A stretch of DNA of 6,592 nucleotides from contig CADCQU010000341.1 in assembly GCA_902803635.1 (NCBI GenBank), positions 1 to 6,592 on the forward strand, given 5' to 3'. The stretch comes from an uncultured Lachnospiraceae bacterium (GTDB lineage Bacteria; Bacillota; Clostridia; Lachnospirales; Lachnospiraceae). The translations under genes and the position numbers were made by a program. A model generated the notes under the pieces. The model was not told the origin of the DNA. It ran no database searches and saw only the letters and a list, made by a program, of their open reading frames with translations. This document shows positions 1-5,338 of this stretch, piece after piece; the stretch's first letter is position 1, and each line of letters opens with the position of its first letter.

Positions 1-741
1 AGGTTCCTGAGTGTCGTGCTTTCCCAAGTCCTGCTCATACCGTTTGCCCAGGTCATGGTCGTCGCTCCTGGCAAAGCTATCTGCGTGTCTAACGCGATTG
101 CGTTCCCTTGGGTCTTTCGATAACTCTCGGTGTTCGAGGTCTTCCAAACGTCGCCGACGTCTTCTGTCATCGTGGTCGTACCACGCATATTCTTCCTCCA
201 AACGACTTGCAACATAGGTTTCATCGATGTAATGCTTTAACCTTGCTTGGAAGAGTTTTCCGAGAAGGGTTTCCTCCTTTTTGAAAACGACAAGGTAGAT
301 TTCAAGGTCGTTGTTTTCGAGGAAGGCAAGGATCTCCTCGCGGGCGATGCGGAAGCTTTCCTCCCGGGGATAGCCAAAGCCACCAGCTGAGATGAGCGGG
401 AAGGCGATGGAACGAACGCCCAGCTCCTTCGCGAGGGCGAGCGCACCCCGGTAGCATGAGCGGAGCTTTTCCTCCTCCCCATGTTCCCCGTCAACGTAGT
501 AAGGACTCACGGCATGGATGATGTACTTAGCGGGCAGCTTGAACCCCGGAGTCCAGAAGACTCCGCCTTCCGGGACGAAACCGATATGTTCCTTACGGTA
601 GGCCAGAAGCTCCTCTTTTCCGGCAGCCTGGTATACGGCCCAGTCACAGCCCGTCCCCACCGTCGGGTGGTCATTTGCCGTATTGACAATCGCCTCGGTT
701 TGCATTTTCACGATATCATTGCGTACAATGGAAAAAGACAT
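1..741 (-). CDS. Macro domain (ADP-ribose-binding) protein with charged C-terminal tail, 3' end outside window
   Basis: The frame is open from the ATG at 741-739 to the window edge, giving 247 residues without a stop. Residues 1 to about 155 read as a macro domain: an N-terminal strand with Asp9 (RNDIV), the ribose-contacting IVNTAND (Asn20, Asn23), a glycine turn VGTGCD (29-33), YIIHAVSP (73-80) and the diphosphate-loop motif SIAFPLISAGGFGYP (111-125). Macro domains bind ADP-ribose, and many bacterial ones remove ADP-ribose or O-acetyl groups; the NxxN motif fits a hydrolase, but activity is inferred. Residues from about 165 on form a non-macro tail that is strongly charged, with six arginines at 193-198 and a repeated DLGK (230-233, 238-241). 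Its function is unknown and its true end is not visible. The start is fixed by GGGGAGGT at 747-754, five bases upstream. A putative promoter lies at 772-800. The protein is probably cytosolic, with no signal peptide. It is divergent from the rightward operon. Confidence 0.9.
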   Translation of the reverse strand, partial: MSFSIVRNDIVKMQTEAIVNTANDHPTVGTGCDWAVYQAAGKEELLAYRKEHIGFVPEGGVFWTPGFKLPAKYIIHAVSPYYVDGEHGEEEKLRSCYRGALALAKELGVRSIAFPLISAGGFGYPREESFRIAREEILAFLENNDLEIYLVVFKKEETLLGKLFQARLKHYIDETYVASRLEEEYAWYDHDDRRRRRRLEDLEHRELSKDPRERNRVRHADSFARSDDHDLGKRYEQDLGKHDTQEP

Positions 742-771
742 ACAGCACCTCCCCTTTTCTGTGTTTTCATC

Positions 772-800
772 ATTTTAACGCGAAGAGGGGGAGGCGACAA
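772..800 (-). promoter_or_regulatory. Putative sigma-70-type promoter for the macro gene
   Basis: On the minus strand, TTGTCG (795-800, 4 of 6 consensus bases) is followed after 17 bases by TAAAAT (772-777, 5 of 6). Transcription would start near 765 and leave a leader of about 25 bases containing the ribosome binding site. The -35 match is weak. The call rests on spacing and position. Confidence 0.45.
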
Positions 801-872
801 GGTTTAAAAAAAATACAGTGCAGCTAAATACCCAAAATTTCGCAACTTCCGATTGCAACCTTCATTTCTCGA

Positions 873-901
873 TTGAAAGCCGTCCCTACAAATGGTAATA
901 T
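873..901 (+). promoter_or_regulatory. Promoter of the three-gene rightward operon
   Basis: TTGAAA (873-878, 5 of 6 consensus bases) is followed by exactly 17 bases and TAATAT (896-901). A TG dinucleotide one base before it (893-894) makes an extended -10 element. Transcription would begin near 908, leaving a leader of about 37 bases before the ATG at 945. The -10 box lies inside the loop of the dyad at 881-911, so the promoter is a candidate for control by a protein bound there. Confidence 0.6.
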
Positions 902-911
902 AGTAGGGACG
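881..911. promoter_or_regulatory. Inverted repeat over the -10 box, candidate operator
   Basis: CGTCCCTAC (881-889) and its exact reverse complement GTAGGGACG (903-911) are separated by 13 bases that contain the -10 element. The half-site centres are 22 bases apart, about two helical turns, so a dimeric repressor could contact both on one face and block RNA polymerase. A run of six T (915-920) follows three bases later. The structure could therefore also act as an intrinsic terminator on RNA started further upstream, but no convincing promoter was found there. The regulator is unknown. Confidence 0.5.
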
Positions 912-934
912 CGATTTTTTAGGAAATATGCGCT

Positions 935-947
935 GGAGGTGAGAATG
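935..947 (+). promoter_or_regulatory. Ribosome binding site deciding the start at 945
   Basis: GGAGG at 935-939 lies five bases before ATG 945 and eight before the adjacent ATG 948. The reading frame stays open back to a TTG at 873, but that codon coincides with the promoter -35 box and has no ribosome binding site. The longer 260-codon reading is therefore rejected in favour of 236 codons. Confidence 0.8.
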
Positions 948-1655
948 ATGGAAACCTCGATGACGGGGCTTTTGCGCATCGGGCAAATGGCAGAAGCCCA
1001 GCTTCCGATTCTTTCACGGCAAATGGCAGAGGCCGAGGCGATGTACGGGAGGGCGGTGGTGATGCTCTCCGCGCTTGCAAGGGATGCTTCCGGTCCGCCG
1101 GCCAGGATTCTCCCCGTCCTGTCCCAGGCGGAAGCGACTCTCCGAATGGCGGAAAAAATGCTCGTTGGAACTATAGCCAAGCTTTCCTCGGTGCAGAAAG
1201 AACTCGAAAGTAATCTGGAGAAGTTTAAGGATGCTGGGGAAGGAAGCGAGTTGTTATATGATCAGGAGTCCCGTGCAGAGCGAAACGCCGGGACGGCATT
1301 TGCTGCGGCAGGGGAATGTGGAAGAGCATTTGCCAAAGACAGCCATGCGGAAAGAAGCGGCGGGGCGGCATTTGTCACAGACCCAATCATTCGGCAAAAC
1401 ACGACGGTCTTCCAGCGGTCGATGCAGCTTGAACGGTCGTTAAGAACCTGCGAATGCATGGAACGCTCTGCACACGCATTAATGGAAAATATGAACAACG
1501 TATCCGTCAAATGCCGGGAGATAGGATCCGCGCTTGGGCAGACCAAAAGCCAGGCGGCGGCCATCTCCTTGCTGGAGACGATTGGACAGACAAAGCTTGC
1601 GGCCCAAAGCGTGGCGAATAAATATTCAGAAATCACGAAAGGAGGAACCGTATGA
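945..1655 (+). CDS. Helical cytosolic protein of unknown function, first gene of the VWA operon
   Basis: The product has 236 residues and no recognised family. It has no signal peptide or membrane segment. Residues 5-98 and 155-232 are rich in Ala, Glu, Gln, Leu and Met and look almost wholly alpha-helical, probably coiled coil (IAKLSSVQKELESNLEKFKD at 77-96). Between them, residues 107-146 form a less helical insert with an imperfect repeat, AERNAGTAFA (111-120) and AERSGGAAFV (135-144), plus a related RAFAKD (127-132). A second short repeat, QMAEA, occurs at 14-18 and 26-30. Both repeat types carry the dispersed CAAATG/CATTTG word in their DNA. The stop overlaps the next start as ATGA, so the two proteins are probably translationally coupled and may interact. 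In related Firmicute clusters this position can hold a TelA-like protein. This one is shorter, no TelA motif was recognised, and that name is not given. Confidence 0.8.
   Translation: MMETSMTGLLRIGQMAEAQLPILSRQMAEAEAMYGRAVVMLSALARDASGPPARILPVLSQAEATLRMAEKMLVGTIAKLSSVQKELESNLEKFKDAGEGSELLYDQESRAERNAGTAFAAAGECGRAFAKDSHAERSGGAAFVTDPIIRQNTTVFQRSMQLERSLRTCECMERSAHALMENMNNVSVKCREIGSALGQTKSQAAAISLLETIGQTKLAAQSVANKYSEITKGGTV
1275..1374 (+). repeat. Two 28-bp in-frame repeat copies, period 72, inside the first operon gene
   Basis: Positions 1275-1302 and 1347-1374 match at 22 of 28 bases, and each ends in GGCATTTG. A third CATTTG (1327-1332) lies between them. All three are in the same frame (spacings 30 and 42), encoding Ala-Phe-Ala, Ala-Phe-Ala and Ala-Phe-Val. 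The unit resembles the repeats at 4242-4323 and 5993-6124 in having a purine-rich stretch, a GGCGG-like run and then GCATTTG. Confidence 0.65.
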
Positions 1656-2362
1656 AAAATAAATGGGGAAAGATTATCACCATTGGCGTGATCGCCTTCG
1701 TCGTGGGGATTGGCCTCTGGATGGGGGCGGGCATCATCCGCTCGGACCTCGTGCTGAACTTCGGCATCGTGGCCTACCGCATCCTCCGCGGGCTGCTCAT
1801 CGTCATCGCCATCGGCGGTGCAATCCTCACGCTTTACGGCATGATCCGCGAAGCCCAGGCGGAAAAGCGGCTCCGCGCCTTGCCGGACGCTGGCAACCTC
1901 CCGAAGGAGGATACGAAGGCAATCACCCCGGAGGGCATCCGCAGGGCCATCGCCAAGGCTAAGATCCTGCGCCCGAAATTTCCATTTGACAGATGCCTCC
2001 AGCAGATGGACCGCATGGATGATTATCAGGCACGGCTGCACACGCTGCTTGCGACAAATGAACTGGAGGCCTTCCGCTACACGGAGGACATCCTGGCCGA
2101 GTCGGAGATGGAAATGTGCGGCGATATCCGCGCCTTCCTCAATTACCTCATCGTTCTGGAGGACGATGCGATGGCCATGGAACGCTACGAGGCGATGCTC
2201 GCCCGAAGCGAGGCGCGCTTTGTCTATATCCAGGAGCTGCTGCTCACCCTTGCCGACTTCGTGAGCGAGAACATGAGCCAGGGCGACGCGGCCGACAAGG
2301 TACGCTACTGCAACGAAGCCATCCGCGAGACATTTGTCAGGGACGAGTCGTTGACGTTTTGA
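1652..2362 (+). CDS. Two-helix membrane protein with cytosolic helical domain, function unknown
   Basis: The product has 236 residues. Hydrophobic segments at about 8-28 and 43-65 form two transmembrane helices, with a short external loop (about 29-42). Lys3, Lys7 and Arg66-Lys72 flank them, which places both ends in the cytosol. Residues 66-236 are charged and helical, without signature catalytic residues. The two-helix-plus-helical-domain build is reminiscent of XpaC-like proteins found beside TelA in Firmicutes, but no diagnostic sequence was recognised and this is only a possibility. The start is set by GGAGG at 1641-1645, six bases upstream, and by the ATGA overlap with the preceding stop. 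The lipoprotein gene follows after 21 bases. The protein could link the cytosolic partner to the surface VWA lipoprotein. Confidence 0.8.
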   Translation: MKNKWGKIITIGVIAFVVGIGLWMGAGIIRSDLVLNFGIVAYRILRGLLIVIAIGGAILTLYGMIREAQAEKRLRALPDAGNLPKEDTKAITPEGIRRAIAKAKILRPKFPFDRCLQQMDRMDDYQARLHTLLATNELEAFRYTEDILAESEMEMCGDIRAFLNYLIVLEDDAMAMERYEAMLARSEARFVYIQELLLTLADFVSENMSQGDAADKVRYCNEAIRETFVRDESLTF

Positions 2363-2383
2363 TGGAAGTATAAGAGGTATACC

Positions 2384-4090
2384 ATGGACATGATGAAAAC
2401 ACTATTATATAAGAAGAAGCTCGTACAAGTCGTCGCGCTTTTGGCGGCTCTCGCGCTCCTTGCGGGCTGTGGCTATTCCGGCGGGGGCGTTTCACAGGGA
2501 AACAAATGGTCGGACAAGGCGTTATCCTACAAGGATGCGGTGGAGGAGGTGAGCGTGCTCGCCGACCGTCTCGATGTCACGAAGCGGGAGCCGAAGCTCG
2601 ATCTTTCGGCTACAGACACGGCCACGGACGCGGCTCTTGCCGATATCGACACCTTCCCGATCGTGGTGCAGGGAAGGGGGAACATCAATCTTGAAATCGC
2701 CGCCGCGACGGAGCTGAGCGCGGACGCGCCTGACGACTGGCTGACCGTCATCGCCAACCGCTTCAACAAGGCTGGCTACAAGGTGGGGAACCAGACGGTC
2801 TCCGTCTCCGTGCGTAAAATCACCTCTGGCGAGGTGCTGACCTACATGACGGACGGAAACTATCGTCCCGAACTTTACATCCCCTCCAACTATGCCTGGG
2901 GCAAGATGCTCGCGGCCAAGGGCATCGAGGTCACGAAGCTGGCGGACCGCATCGCCGGCAACACGGCGGGCATCCTCATGTCCAAGGACAAGTACAATGC
3001 CTACACGGAAAAGCACGGCGACGTCACGGTGTCCGGTATTCTGGACGCGGCCCTCGCCGGGGAGCTGGTATTTGCCTATACAAACCCGTACACGTCGAGC
3101 ACGGGCCTCAACATCCTGACGGCCATGCTCTACGCCTTCGATCCGGAAGACCCGCTCTCGGCGAAGGCATCCAGCAAGCTTCTTGCCTATCAGGAAAATG
3201 CGCCGACCGCCGCCTATACGACTGCCGTTCTTCGGCAGGCCGCCGCGAAGGGCATTATCGACGCGATGGTGATGGAGGAGCAGGCGTACGTCAATACGCC
3301 CGAGCTTCGGAGTTACGTCTACACCCCGGCCGGCATCCGCCATGACCACCCGGTCTACACCTTCGGCTATGTCTCGGATGCAGAACGCGAGGCGGCGAAG
3401 CTTTTCGTGGACTATTGCTTCAGCAACGAGAGCCAGAAGGCGGCTTCCGACAGGGGCTTTAACCTGCATGACGACTATGCGGGCGAGGATACCGGCCTCG
3501 ACGGGGCTGGCTACCTTGCGGCCCAGCAGGTTTGGAAGACCAACAAAAATGGCGGCAAGCCCGTGGTGGCGGTATTTGTCGCGGACACCAGCGGTTCCAT
3601 GTCCGGAACGCCGCTCCGCTCCCTCAAGGAATCCCTCGTGGCCGCCTCCTCCTACATCGGCACGGACAACTACATCGGACTCGTCAGCTATAACGACAAC
3701 GTGGAGATCGACCTCCCAATCGGCAAATTTGACAATACGCAGCGTTCGTATTTTTCGGGAGCCGTGAAAGGCCTCTCCTCCGGCGGCGGGACGGCCACCT
3801 ACGATGCCGTGGCGGTGGCTCTCACCATGCTCCTCGATAAGGCGAAGGAGGTGCCGGATGCCTCCCTCCTCCTCTTCGTCCTCAGCGATGGCGAGCAGAA
3901 CAAGGGATACAAGTTGGAGCGCGTCGCGCCCATCATCGCCGGTCTCAAGATTCCGGTGTATACCATCGGCTACAACGCCGACGGTACCGAGCTTGGCGAG
4001 CTCTCCGAGATCAACGAGGCCTCCCTCATCAACGCCGACAGCGACAACGTCGTCAACGAGCTGCGGAATTTGTTTAATGTAAATATGTAA
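2384..4090 (+). CDS. Lipoprotein with substrate-binding-like region and C-terminal VWA domain
   Basis: The product has 568 residues. Lys-rich residues 5-12 and a hydrophobic core end in the lipobox LAGC, so Cys29 would be lipidated by Lgt after export and the mature protein stays anchored to the outer face of the cytoplasmic membrane (or sorted onward in a diderm). Residues 90-365 have the look of an extracellular solute-binding protein fold (for example FPIVVQGRGN, 91-100; WLTVIANRFNKAGY, 119-132), though the ligand is unknown. Residues 392-565 are a von Willebrand A domain with a complete metal-ion-dependent adhesion site: DTSGSMS (Asp401, Ser403, Ser405), Thr470 in GGGTATYDA, and Asp502 in SDGEQ. 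Such domains bind protein partners through a divalent cation. The start ATG follows AGAGGT (2373-2378) by five bases; in-frame ATGs at 2390 and 2393 are alternatives. It is the last gene of the operon, with a terminator 30 bases on. The domain architecture is known in Firmicutes, without a settled function. Confidence 0.9.
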   Translation: MDMMKTLLYKKKLVQVVALLAALALLAGCGYSGGGVSQGNKWSDKALSYKDAVEEVSVLADRLDVTKREPKLDLSATDTATDAALADIDTFPIVVQGRGNINLEIAAATELSADAPDDWLTVIANRFNKAGYKVGNQTVSVSVRKITSGEVLTYMTDGNYRPELYIPSNYAWGKMLAAKGIEVTKLADRIAGNTAGILMSKDKYNAYTEKHGDVTVSGILDAALAGELVFAYTNPYTSSTGLNILTAMLYAFDPEDPLSAKASSKLLAYQENAPTAAYTTAVLRQAAAKGIIDAMVMEEQAYVNTPELRSYVYTPAGIRHDHPVYTFGYVSDAEREAAKLFVDYCFSNESQKAASDRGFNLHDDYAGEDTGLDGAGYLAAQQVWKTNKNGGKPVVAVFVADTSGSMSGTPLRSLKESLVAASSYIGTDNYIGLVSYNDNVEIDLPIGKFDNTQRSYFSGAVKGLSSGGGTATYDAVAVALTMLLDKAKEVPDASLLLFVLSDGEQNKGYKLERVAPIIAGLKIPVYTIGYNADGTELGELSEINEASLINADSDNVVNELRNLFNVNM

Positions 4091-4120
4091 AAAATGAACC
4101 AAATTGCGAGAACCGTCCAG

Positions 4121-4155
4121 AAAAAGAAGGTCGCCTCGGAAGCGACCTTCTTTTT
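4121..4155 (+). terminator. Strong intrinsic terminator of the operon, possibly bidirectional
   Basis: GAAGGTCGC (4126-4134) pairs perfectly with GCGACCTTC (4142-4150) around a seven-base loop. Five A before and five T after extend the pairing to 14 bp and give U-tracts on both strands. It lies 30 bases after the lipoprotein stop and separates the operon from the downstream VWA gene. Confidence 0.92.
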
Positions 4156-4164
4156 ACTTTTTTC

Positions 4165-4173
4165 TGCTATACT
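4165..4173 (+). promoter_or_regulatory. Putative extended -10 promoter for the cytosolic VWA gene
   Basis: TGCTATACT gives a TATACT box (5 of 6 bases) with the TG extension one base upstream. The expected -35 position falls in the terminator stem, and no good -35 match is seen, so this relies on the extended element. Initiation near 4180 would leave an untranslated leader of about 220 bases carrying the 38-bp repeats. Confidence 0.45.
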
Positions 4174-4241
4174 AAGGTCATGAAGCAAAGAAAACCAACG
4201 AGATGAAAGAACAAGCATGTAGGCTTTGACAAAATTGTCGG

Positions 4242-4323
4242 CAAATGCGCGATGAAGAAGCACGGGCGGAACCATTTGACAAATGCGAAGCGAAGAATCG
4301 TGGGCGGAGGCATTTGACAAATG
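4242..4323. repeat. Tandem 38-bp repeat with CATTTGACAAATG palindromes in the VWA gene leader
   Basis: Unit 1 (4242-4279) and unit 2 (4280-4317) both run CAAATGCG, a purine-rich stretch, GGGCGGA, then ATTTGA. Each junction creates the 13-base palindrome CATTTGACAAATG (4273-4285 and 4311-4323). A related inverted repeat, GACAA-AA-TTGTC, stands at 4229-4240. The surrounding gene-free stretch 4091-4400 otherwise holds the terminator, the -10 element and the ribosome binding site GGAGG (4388-4392). No convincing gene or RNA family was seen in it. The arms are short (six bases), there is no T-run, and the repeats do not look like terminators. Confidence 0.7.
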
Positions 4324-4400
4324 GCCTGCCAAAGGTCTCGGATTGTTGGTGTACCAAGGGGGATTTTCTTTCCCGCAATTAGAAAAAGGAGGAAAAAGCC

Positions 4401-5075
4401 ATGAAGAAGAATTTGACGGAACTTGTATTTATTCTTGACCGCAGCGGCTCGATGTCGGGGCTGGAGGCGGACACGATCGGGGGCTTCAACAGCCTTCTGG
4501 AGAAGCAGAAGAAGGAGGAGGGCGAGGCATTTGTCTCGGTGGTCCTCTTCGACGACAAGATGGAAGTGCTCTACGACCGCGCCCCGATTGCGAAGGTCGA
4601 GCCCATGAACGACAAGCAGTATTTTGTCCGCGGCTGCACGGCCCTCCTCGATGCCGTCGGCGGGGCCATCCACCACATCGGCAACGTCCACAAGTACGCC
4701 CGTCCGGAGGATGTCCCGGAGAAGACCCTCTTCATCATCACGACGGACGGCATGGAGAATTCCAGCCGCCGCTACACCTACGAGAAGGTTAAGCAAATGG
4801 TGGAGCGCGAGCAGAAGGAGTATGGCTGGGAGTTTCTCTTCCTCGGCGCGAACATTGACGCGATTTCCGAGGCAGCGAGGTTTGGAATTGACCGCCGCCG
4901 TGCGGCAAATTACGAGCACGACGCCTGCGGCACCCAGCTCAACTACGAGGCCATGTGCGAGAGCGTCAGCCTCGTCCGCAGGGCCAAGAGCCACCGCGAA
5001 ATGCGGAAGGCCCTCGACTCCTCCGAGGCCATGGAGCGCGTCCGCGAGGATTACGAGAGGAGGCATAAGAACTGA
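4401..5075 (+). CDS. Cytosolic VWA domain protein
   Basis: The product has 224 residues and no signal peptide or membrane segment, so it should act in the cytosol. Nearly the whole length is a single von Willebrand A domain. The metal site is complete: DRSGSMSG (Asp13, Ser15, Ser17), Thr80 in GCTALLDAVGGAIHHIGN, and Asp116 in TTDGMENSSRRY. WEFLFLGANIDA (143-154) is the usual late strand of this compact Firmicute family. The tail from about 190 is basic and helical. The family probably mediates protein-protein contacts through a bound divalent ion; its partners are not known. The start follows GGAGG (4388-4392) by eight bases. The gene stands alone between two terminators. It shares only the VWA fold with the upstream lipoprotein and looks like a separate family rather than a recent duplicate. 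Confidence 0.92.
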   Translation: MKKNLTELVFILDRSGSMSGLEADTIGGFNSLLEKQKKEEGEAFVSVVLFDDKMEVLYDRAPIAKVEPMNDKQYFVRGCTALLDAVGGAIHHIGNVHKYARPEDVPEKTLFIITTDGMENSSRRYTYEKVKQMVEREQKEYGWEFLFLGANIDAISEAARFGIDRRRAANYEHDACGTQLNYEAMCESVSLVRRAKSHREMRKALDSSEAMERVREDYERRHKN

Positions 5076-5111
5076 GCGGCGGAGGGTGAGGGGATTTTTA
5101 CGCAAAAGAAT

Positions 5112-5158
5112 AAGAAGCCGTCGGGGATGTAAATAGCGTTCCTGACGGCTTCTTTTCT
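5112..5158 (+). terminator. Intrinsic terminator after the cytosolic VWA gene
   Basis: AAGAAGCCGTC (5112-5122) pairs with GACGGCTTCTT (5144-5154). With two G-T wobbles the stem extends inward to 5127/5139, 16 bp in all, leaving an 11-base loop, and TTTTCT continues the run. On the opposite strand the stem is followed by ATTCTTTT, so it may also stop the convergent gene. Nothing else was recognised between 5159 and 5338. Confidence 0.88.
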
Positions 5159-5338
5159 GTGATTTTATCGTGATTTAGACCTCCGTCCAAGAGTTTACTC
5201 CGACAAGAAACGTAATCTGGACGATTTTACTGGATGTTAAGGCATGGACGCTTTTCTGTATGCTTAGGCAAGCGAAGAATCCTGTTAGGTTGGTCGTAAA
5301 GTTGGCGAGATGTACGGTTAGATGCTTTTCGCATTTTA

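Noticed and set aside
873..944. N-terminal extension of the first operon gene to TTG 873
   Set aside because: The codon is the promoter -35 box and lacks a ribosome binding site. ATG 945 has a good one.
2522..4102. Long minus-strand open frame of 526 codons opposite the VWA lipoprotein gene
   Set aside because: The plus-strand gene has a lipobox, a complete metal site, a ribosome binding site and a terminator. The antisense frame has an Arg/Val/Gly/His-rich composition typical of a shadow of GC-rich coding DNA.
4226..4319. Three exact TTGACA boxes (4226-4231, 4276-4281, 4314-4319) as -35 elements
   Set aside because: None has a -10-like sequence 16-18 bases downstream. They are a by-product of the CATTTGACAAATG palindrome and the related inverted repeat.
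4242..4323. CRISPR array
   Set aside because: There are only two diverged units with no unique spacers of uniform length; the repeat is directly tandem and has no cas genes nearby.
4167..5105. Minus-strand open frame of 312 codons opposite the cytosolic VWA gene
   Set aside because: It reads through the repeats and antisense to a clear VWA domain, has no family match and is explained as a shadow.
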